A stretch of DNA of 64,000 bases from Symbiodinium natans (Eukaryota > Sar > Dinophyceae > Suessiales > Symbiodiniaceae), in NCBI GenBank assembly GCA_905221605.1, contig CAJNDS010000021.1:87001-151000 (forward strand), written 5' to 3'. Below the pieces are notes generated by a model that was given only the letters and a program-made list of their open reading frames with translations, was not told the origin of the DNA and made no database searches. Position 1 is the stretch's first letter. The number at the start of each line of letters is the position of its first letter. This document shows, piece after piece, positions 57,006-64,000 of this stretch. Position numbers and translations under genes: made by a program.

Positions 57006-57368
57006 CTTTCTGTCAGTGTCGTCTGCGAAAGCAGATCGCAGACTGCAGACGTTAATGCTTCCGCTTCCGCAGGCACGCGACATTTGCATTGCCTGCTTCG
57101 GCCACAGCATGCGTGGAAAACAGGAATGGCGCATCATCGGCCGCTGTTCGGTGTGAAGATTCCCCAGCACCACGGCACATGGTTTTTACTTTCATGTCCT
57201 TTCTGTCAGTGTCGTCTGCGAAAGCAGATCGCAGACTGCAGACGTTAATGCTTCCGCAGGCACGCGACATTTGCATTGCCTGCTTCGGCCACAGCATGCG
57301 TGGAAAACAGGAATGGCGCATCATCGGCCGCTGTTCGGTGTGAAGATTCCCCAGCACCACGGCACATG
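57006..57368 (+). repeat. Tandem duplication of ~175 bp
   Basis: 57006-57182 and 57199-57368 are nearly identical, running from CTTTCTGTCAGTGTCGTCTG to CACCACGGCACATGG. The first copy has an extra CTTCCG hexamer. Confidence 0.95.
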
Positions 57369-57748
57369 GGCTTTATTTGCATGTCAGCGACTGTTGCGCA
57401 TGCCATGCTGCAACCGTTTCGCATCAACTGCACTCAGCGTAGTCAGACAGTAGCAGGAGTGGAGCACGCTTACAACTGGGTCATGCGCTGTCGTACCTGG
57501 ATTGGGTGTATGATCCACAGTACATGCTTGAGATCCAATGGAGATGGTAGTTGAAATGACAGGGCCCAGCGAGAGTAACGCCATGACAGGTTTAGACACC
57601 TTAGCCTTTCGAAGCAAAGTGTGTGGTGAAGTCACAGTGTCACAGGTCGACCAAGGAGAGTCGCAGCCAATAGAACCCTCTGTGCCTATGAAATTGCTGA
57701 TGTCGCCTCCGTTCAAAATACTGGGCCCAAGCGCAGGATGGCCCTCAT

Positions 57749-57850
57749 GGGGTTTTACGAACATAGGGGACCCCCAATAGAGATCCCCAAAGAGTAGGAA
57801 TCCACAAGGGCCCCAATAAGGTACCCCCCCCAATGTGGGAAACGCCCCCC
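57749..57850. repeat. Inverted-repeat element, family I, copy g
   Basis: GGGGTTTTACGAACATAGGG at the left, core CCCCAAAGAGTAGGAATCC, and right end GGGAAACGCCCCCC. Confidence 0.75.
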
Positions 57851-59079
57851 ACCTCTTGAAGATTGGGCATGTCCAGCATCTGCCAAAGTTTCCGTCTTTC
57901 TCAGACTTTTCGAGACCTGAGACAGAAAGTCGTTTAGTTGTAAACTCTTGGATCCTCTTGAATGTAACGAAGCTTCATTCCAAAGAGCTGCCCTTCTGGT
58001 CTGTTTGCTCCAATATTTGCTCGAACATGAGTTTCCATGTTTGCTTTTCGCATGCTTGGCACATGGCCAAAGTATCCCTGAAGTACCCCCCCAGAGAATC
58101 CTGCACAGAAATCTGCATAGTGCGCCAGGAGTGCACAGCACCGCAACCCGCAGAGTACCGCTGAAGTGCCCAATTGATCCCTACAGTTCCCGTCTTGGTC
58201 TCGGGTGTGGATGATCGAAGTAAACAATTTTGATTGCCAGATGTGTGGTCATGGAATCAAACTCTGATTCAACTGTCTCTGCGTGGGAGTATACATCGGG
58301 GAGTTCGTCGCGTTACGCTTCGGGAGCATTTGAATCACGATGCATTTAATTTGGGGCTAGTATCGGGTTGGGAAATTTATTGTCTCGGCGGTCATGATTT
58401 TATTGTGCCGGCACGCCTGCGCTCAGGGGTTGGCTGTGGTGATGACGGTGGATGCTTCTGGGTACGCTGGTGTTAGTCAAACTGCCTACTCACCACGAAG
58501 TAACTGTCAGATAGTTACAAAGGGCCCATTTTGCAGGCCGGCGGAGTGCAGGGTGGTGGCGCATCAGATTGCCGCCGCTTCTCTGCATGCACCTTTGGCT
58601 ACGAGCTCCTGCGGAGATCGAGATCTTCGGCATGGTCTTAGAACGTTGACGACCCTGTTTGTGCCGCCTAGTCATACGCATGGTCAGTTCTCAAAATGAT
58701 GGTCCTTGTTGGGTTCATTAGATATTAGGGGCCAATGGAGGTCTCGTTGTTGCAAAGTGTGCCTAGCGCAGCTCGCCAAAATAGACAGGGCCCTCGCGAT
58801 GCTCGGTGAATTGGTCACGAGATTTTGCAGTCTCAGTGCTCTGTTGGCCCCCGACAGACCGATCCACCTGAATCGCTCAAGCTTCGTTTGGCCCAGAGCA
58901 AGTGTTGACATGGCCCAGGCATCAGCTCTGCTCATTCCTTCCCAGGCAGTTTTAAGACACTGGCCAATGCCGCAACATCTGGTAACCGCAGGTTGAATCC
59001 GGAGCCTTGCCTCAACCCTAAACCCCGTAACCCTACGTCCGAGGCCTCGCACAAATTTCAATTAGCCGGTGCATGAGCC
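57851..59079. other. No gene recognised
   Basis: Unique sequence with short frames only, ending in a single CCCTAAACCCCGTAACCCTA stretch about 60 bp before the next ORF. Confidence 0.45.
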
Positions 59080-60258
59080 ATGAGTCAGCCAGCTGACGAG
59101 GGTGTGGTGGACTTATTTCGTGCCCTGAAAGGCGTATCTGACATCTACTTCTATTGGTCCCATGAGCCGGTTGTGAATCGCGCCGTTGTGCGCCTACGAC
59201 AAGCCCTGGAACAAGTGGTCGGGCTGGCAATCGTCAATGTCTTGGACGAAATGCAAAGCGGTCTTGCAGACCCACAAGTGCAGCAGGTCGGTGTGAGCTT
59301 TCTCAAAGCAGTCGTAGCGGACTCCAAAGGAACCACCAAGGACCTCATCCAACGGGCCGGAGTCGTGCAGGTGTTGGTTCAGAGCATGACCAAACACCCT
59401 TGCACAGAGAACCTCCTGACAGAGGCTTTGGCCGTACTGGATGAGCTTCATGGGCTCGCAGCACTGCTACAAGCCCTCGAGCATTTGCGACCCAGCGTGC
59501 CCGGGACGAGGGCAGCTTTGCAAACGCTGCGGCTCACGGCCCGCAAGCGCTGGCATGAGGTGGAGCGCTGCCCGGCGGTGCCCCTGACCCGTGTCATAAT
59601 TGATGCGCTCCGCGCGCATCCAACAGAAATACAGCTGTTGATTCTCGGGATCCAGCTGCTGGGAGATTTGGCCGGTGACCTTCCAGAAGTCCGTGTGGCT
59701 TTCTTCCAGGTTAATGGCTGGGACTGGCTTCTGCAAGTGCTTGAGTCACAACCCTCAAAGGATAGCTGGCAGGATCTGGAGCTTCAACAAGAGGGTGTTC
59801 GTCTAATTGCTCAGCTCTGTAAGGGAGGCGCGTCCGGCGATATCCATAGCCGTCGTGTAGGGGCCATCTTGGAGCAAGTCTTGCAGCGGTCCCAGAATGA
59901 CGGGCGTGTCCTGTACTGGGGACTCTGGGCTGTACAGCAGCTCCATGGCATCGGATCCTTGCTCGGAACTCTCCGGGGCAACTGGAATGCCGATGTGGTG
60001 AAGCAGACGCTGCGGTCTTTGAGCGGCGTGGCATGGGGCCAAGGAGAGGGGGCAGACTCGGAGGCAGAGAATGCCACGCACGTTCTTCAGAGCGTCATCG
60101 AGACCATGCGAAACTTCGCGGCCGACGCAGAGGTCCTCCGAGAGTCATCGTTCGTGCTCGCCCGCACGGCAGTCTTTGCTGCGCAGCACGAGGTGCCTTT
60201 GGGAATGGCATCATGGGAGCCCATGCGAATCTCTTTTTTTGGGGCTCTTGAGGATTGA
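59080..60258 (+). CDS. Armadillo/HEAT-like helical repeat protein (392 aa)
   Basis: An ATG-led frame of 392 residues made of successive helix pairs: EPVVNRAVVRLRQALEQVVG, VQQVGVSFLKAVVADSKG, VVQVLVQSMTKHPCTENLL, QLLILGIQLLGDLAGDLPEV and GRVLYWGLWAVQQLHG. The roughly 40-residue spacing of small-hydrophobic helices is that of ARM repeat proteins, which act as protein-binding scaffolds. No catalytic motif, signal or membrane segment is seen. The frame has no intron to its TGA, but it ends abruptly (SFFGALED), so the exon may be spliced onward to the islands at 60996 and later. Partner and process unknown. Confidence 0.72.
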   Translation: MSQPADEGVVDLFRALKGVSDIYFYWSHEPVVNRAVVRLRQALEQVVGLAIVNVLDEMQSGLADPQVQQVGVSFLKAVVADSKGTTKDLIQRAGVVQVLVQSMTKHPCTENLLTEALAVLDELHGLAALLQALEHLRPSVPGTRAALQTLRLTARKRWHEVERCPAVPLTRVIIDALRAHPTEIQLLILGIQLLGDLAGDLPEVRVAFFQVNGWDWLLQVLESQPSKDSWQDLELQQEGVRLIAQLCKGGASGDIHSRRVGAILEQVLQRSQNDGRVLYWGLWAVQQLHGIGSLLGTLRGNWNADVVKQTLRSLSGVAWGQGEGADSEAENATHVLQSVIETMRNFAADAEVLRESSFVLARTAVFAAQHEVPLGMASWEPMRISFFGALED

Positions 60259-60995
60259 GGTGCTCCTTTACCGTACGGTTGCTAGCGGGCTACCATCAAC
60301 TAAGAAATCTGTGATAGAGGTTTGGGATGAAGACCACCTTTGAATTGGCGTGGGAATGGGGAAGCGTGTGAGGTTTGCTTCGGCATGAGCCTGCTACCGG
60401 GCTGGACTAGATTGCTACGTAGACCAGGCCGTGCTACTTGTACGTTCACTGGACATTACGAGCCCACATTGCAGAACGGTACAATGCAAAGCTTTTCCAC
60501 GGGGTTGGGATCACCCGCGAGCTGCTACCCCTAAGATGACAATGTGAGCGTGCCAGCAAATACTAGAATTCATTGTTCTCACCATGGTAGTGTAGTCTCC
60601 GTTCCTGAGCCGTCTAACAGCAGCACGGTCCATGCTGGATCAATCTGCCCTCATCCTCACCCCCTGCCACAGGGCATTGCGCCGCTTCGAGAGGCTGCCA
60701 CTTTAAGGGAAGCAAGGAGTGCAGTTAGGGCTTCAGTGCTTTTGGCTTTGTAGGGTTTTACTTGGAAGCGTTTGGGGTGTAGACCAGGGAATGTCCGCCT
60801 GAGTGCTAAAGTTATCACAGAGCATGCTGCGCAATGGGGAGAGCATCGTCAAGACGAGGGAATATATTCCCGGCATCATGCATAGATGTATTGCGTTGCG
60901 AAGCTGTATCTTGTCCTACATGCTCCAGACAGCAAGCAGCCGATCAGCGCTTTGCCACATGTTCATGCAACAGCGCGTGATCGGCCCGCTTTCAG
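60259..60995. other. Spacer or intron, no coding recognised
   Basis: Unique sequence lacking convincing frames. Confidence 0.4.
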
Positions 60996-62181
60996 GCGGC
61001 TCTTATTGCTGCCTCGGTATTGGTCGAGCTGCTCCAAGCAAAAGTCCTGCGCTCGGGCATGTGCTCGACATTCGGGTCGAGTTTGCCTCTGGTGCGTTGC
61101 GCTGGCAGAAGTCACGAATGTACCCCCTTTGCGCTTGATGTGGGGAGTGGACCCCAAACCCTAAATCCTTAACCCTTAACCCTAAACCCTACACGTCTTT
61201 AGAAGGTGTCCCCTGGACCATGGGTCCAGGACAACCAAACCCTAAACTAAACCCTAAATAAACCCGAAACGCTAAAACCCTAACCCCTAAACGCCAAAAC
61301 CCTAAACCCTGAACGCCCAGAGAGGCTGGTGACAGCGGCCTCCTTCGACAAGTCCTGGAGGCCTTTTGGGGGTTTAGGGTTTAGGGTTTAGGGTTTAGGG
61401 TTCAGGGTTCCGGGTTCAGGGTTTAAGGATATCCGAAGTGATTTCGGCGGTTTTTTATCTTGGGTGACTGCTTTCGAGGCTCGTTATGAATCAGGATGCC
61501 TTTCCTGTATAGTGATCCAGCATCCCTCATACAGTGCGCCTCCCCCAAAAACAGGGAGCTTGATTGCCATCTTGGATTTCTTACCCTAAACCCTAAACCC
61601 TAAACCCTAAGCCAAAAAACCCTAAACCCTAGACCCTAGACCCTAAACCCTAAACCCGCAACCCTGACCCTAAACCCTAAACCCTAAACCCTAAGCCCTA
61701 AGCCCTAAACCCTAAACTGGAATTTCTTACAGACTTCTTAAATAGCCCGGTACCAGGCCATCGCAGAGTTCTTGGAGTCGACTCAGGGGTCCGGCTCCAA
61801 GATACGACGCTTCATGCACTCTGGCAAGCTGATAAGGGTTTAGGGTTTAGGGTTTAGGGTTTTTGGGGTTTTAGTGTTTTAGGGTTTTAGGGATTTATAG
61901 GGGTGTTTTAGGGTTTTTAGGGCTTTTTTAGGGGTTTAGGGTTTTAGGTTTTCAGGGTTTTGGGGTGTTAGGGTTTTAGGGTTTTATAGGGTTTTGGGTT
62001 TTTTAGGGGTTTTAGGGGTTTTAGGGGTTTTAGGGTTTTAGGGGTTTTAGGGTTTTAGGGTTTTAGGGTTTTAGGGTTTTAGGGTTTTAGGGTTTAGGGT
62101 TCAGGGTTTTTCGGGTCAAGGCTTCCGGGTTTTTCGGGGGTTTGGGGCGTCCTTCAGGCTCCAGTCCATGGTGCGGGCAAG
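60996..62181 (+). CDS. Candidate exon islands, possibly of the ARM-like gene
   Basis: AG/GT-bordered islands: 60996-61091 (AALIAASVLVELLQAKVLRS, helical and ARM-like), 61321-61371 (EAGDSGLLRQVLEAFW), 61757-61837 (AIAEFLESTQGSGSKIRRF) and 62158-62181 (APVHGAGK). The second and third are followed at once by introns starting GTTTAGGG. Phases do not join all four directly (0/0, 2/2, 0/0, 0/0), so exons are missing or they belong to more than one gene. Confidence 0.4.
61145..62115. repeat. Telomere-like arrays among exon islands
   Basis: 61145-61315 CCCTAAA-type (decayed), 61372-61420 TTTAGGG, 61583-61722 CCCTAAA and 61838-62115 TTTAGGG with a GGGTTTTAGGG variant. G-rich arrays follow proposed donors, and C-rich arrays precede proposed acceptors. 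Confidence 0.92.
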
Positions 62182-64000
62182 GTGCGCTTTGACCCAGCTT
62201 GACTTGGCGATCCAGGATCTGTGCATCCCGAGCTGAGTATGGGCATGGCTGTCCAGGATCTGTGAGGGCCTTTCTTCCGCAACTGGCTCCGGCGCTGGAG
62301 CAAGTTTGCTGTCAAAGGCCCTGCTGCCTCTTGGCCGAGAAACGAAGCCGCAGAGCGCGTCGCCCGCTGGCAGGTCAGTGTTGACCACGAGTCCAACACC
62401 TCTCTCCAGGTGCTCTGGAATGACAGTTGAAGTTGGGAGTGCCCTGTAGCTGTTGAAGCGCATTCTCGAAGAGTTGCATCTGGCTTACCCGAATTTTGTG
62501 TGGGAGATTGTTCTTGGAGACTTGGCAGGCAGCCTGGTTGAGAGTTTAGGGTGAGGGACGAGTGGAGACTCAGTGGCAGATGGGTGTCCGATGGCATCCC
62601 ACTGAGGGATTGGTGATGTGGGTGGCCGGCCTCTCACACGGCGTAGCAGCCATCGTTCGGGGCCTAAGTTCAGACACCTGAAAGAAGTTCCATGTTTCTG
62701 AGGCTGCGTTCTTGCTCGGTCATCAGGACCCCAAACCCCAAAGTTCCTGTTCCGGTAGCAGCTCAGGTGACCGAGATGCGCAACAATCAAAAATCCTTCT
62801 CCGTCGCGGCCTCGGGCAGCGGTAGCAGAACTCCCGAAGCACGTGGGAGAGATGCTGAGGTGCAAGTTGCTGCCCTCAGAGCCCTTTTCAATATTTACTC
62901 TCAAATCGACGCAGAGGCGGGCAGGGCAGAGTGCTGAGGGACTAGGCAGCAGGAGCGGCGCTCGAGAGACTTAGTTTGAGGATGCCAATATGGTTACCAG
63001 AGCCGCCTGCATCCAAGCGGCCCGGCACCCGCCGTTTGGGATCCTGTGTCGTTTCGGTACTGTCCATTCTCATGCTACAGCAGAATTCAGATCCTAACCG
63101 CCATGACCGCGTTCCCCGAGAATGTGGCACTGAGCTCGGGCGGTGCTCACTTTAGCAGATCCATGCATGGCTCGGGTGCTCGCGGTTGCTTGTGCTGATT
63201 GGAGCCTTGTCCGACCTCCGCCTGCGCCCACCGTGCAAAGAAGCTCAGATCGTGTGGTGCGCGTCCTGCAGCGCCTTGAGTGCGGCGGCGCAGCCAGGAA
63301 CTTAGGGTTTAGGGTTTAGGGTTTAGGGTTTAGGGTTTAGAGGGTTCATGATGCTCATGTACTCTGGCCTTGTGAGTGTCCAAGTCCCGAGGCATGGTGT
63401 CGATGCCATCGTGACTGAGGACATGGGCCATATTTCGCACGAGGGCCCTGGTTTGAGCCACAAGCCCTCATTATCCTCTGCTGTATACCATAAACCCTAC
63501 CCCCTAAACCCTAAACCCTAAACCCTAAAACCTAAACCCTAAACCCTGGTCCCCTCGTGAGATCTTTTAACGCTCAAAGGCTCGCCCACAGGCAGGCACG
63601 CTAGGCCACGAGCTGCCAGTTCCGTTTCTGTTATGTAGTCGGTTCCCAAGTAGTTGCTTCGGAACTTTCTGCAAGGATGCATGCATAAACCCTAAACCCC
63701 AAACCCCAAATCCTAAACCCCAAACCCCAAACCCCAAAACCGCAGCTAACAAGAGTCTAGTGATTGGACATGTCCTGGGTCTTCTTTGGTTGAGGAGCAC
63801 CTCTTCAACTGCCTGCAGGCTGCAACAAAGGCTCGGGTTTGAGGTTTAGGGTTTAGGGTTGCCCAGATTCTTGGTACAGGTCGGCTCACCTTTCGAAGAT
63901 AGGAACCCCTTTCTCTCTGTATTTCAGAAACATTCCATGGTAACCTCGGTTTTAACCGGTACTATGTTAGATTCCGTGCGCAGGCCCTGGCGCTGGCAAA
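62182..64000. other. No gene firmly recognised; short telomere-like arrays
   Basis: Arrays: 63302-63342 TTTAGGG, 63489-63548 CCCTAAA, 63688-63740 CCCCAAA-type and 63845-63860 TTTAGGG. An island at about 62863-62937 reads VQVAALRALFNIYSQIDAEA and could be an exon of a helical-repeat or PCI-type protein. A minus-strand frame at 62116-62463 (VNTDLPAGDALCGFV) is equally unproven. Confidence 0.4.

Overview
This window reads as nuclear DNA of a dinoflagellate, most likely a suessialean or another core dinoflagellate. The support is indirect: many interstitial arrays of TTTAGGG/CCCTAAA (the plant-type telomere repeat that dinoflagellates also use), genes broken into very small exons, a LINE-type retroelement whose endonuclease carries an EASNPGP motif, 2OG-oxygenase-like ORFs in mobile-element surroundings, and large amounts of simple and satellite DNA. 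There are no bacterial operons, ribosome binding sites or rRNA genes. The organism call is inference; no spliced-leader sequence or rRNA is present to confirm it.

Layout: 1-6446 (minus) is a non-LTR retrotransposon, with ORF1 and then an endonuclease/RT/RNase H frame in the same reading frame, separated by one TGA and running off the left edge. 8.7-13.9 kb (plus) holds exons of a crotonase (enoyl-CoA hydratase/isomerase) family gene; a 2.4 kb 10-bp minisatellite fills one of its apparent introns. 14-16 kb is repeats. 16.2-22.5 kb is a mobile-element graveyard: a frameshifted ORF, an unknown 235-aa ORF, a 2OG-Fe(II) oxygenase-like ORF flanked by 0.9 kb direct repeats, and a P-loop helicase remnant on the minus strand. 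22.5-29.4 kb is mostly telomere-like and homopolymer tracts with a few exon-like islands. 29.5-32.3 kb encodes a Thr/Ser-rich membrane protein with a GPS-like (GAIN/polycystin-type) motif. 33.9-39.0 kb contains a gene I reconstructed from 22 small exons with matching splice phases (one junction unresolved); product unknown. 40.2-41.4 kb is an uninterrupted PAF-acetylhydrolase-like lipase ORF. 42-55.3 kb is almost entirely three unrelated tandem satellites. 59.1-60.3 kb is an armadillo-like ORF, followed by exon-like islands to about 62.2 kb and repeats to the end.

The genes show no evident shared pathway. What unites the window is architecture: coding sequence is chopped into exons of 27-200 bp, and telomere-like arrays, microsatellites, a minisatellite and a ~100 bp inverted-repeat element sit in or beside the introns, several of them starting exactly at the splice donor. 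All exon models were made by eye from AG/GT borders, phase and amino-acid composition; none is backed by transcripts.
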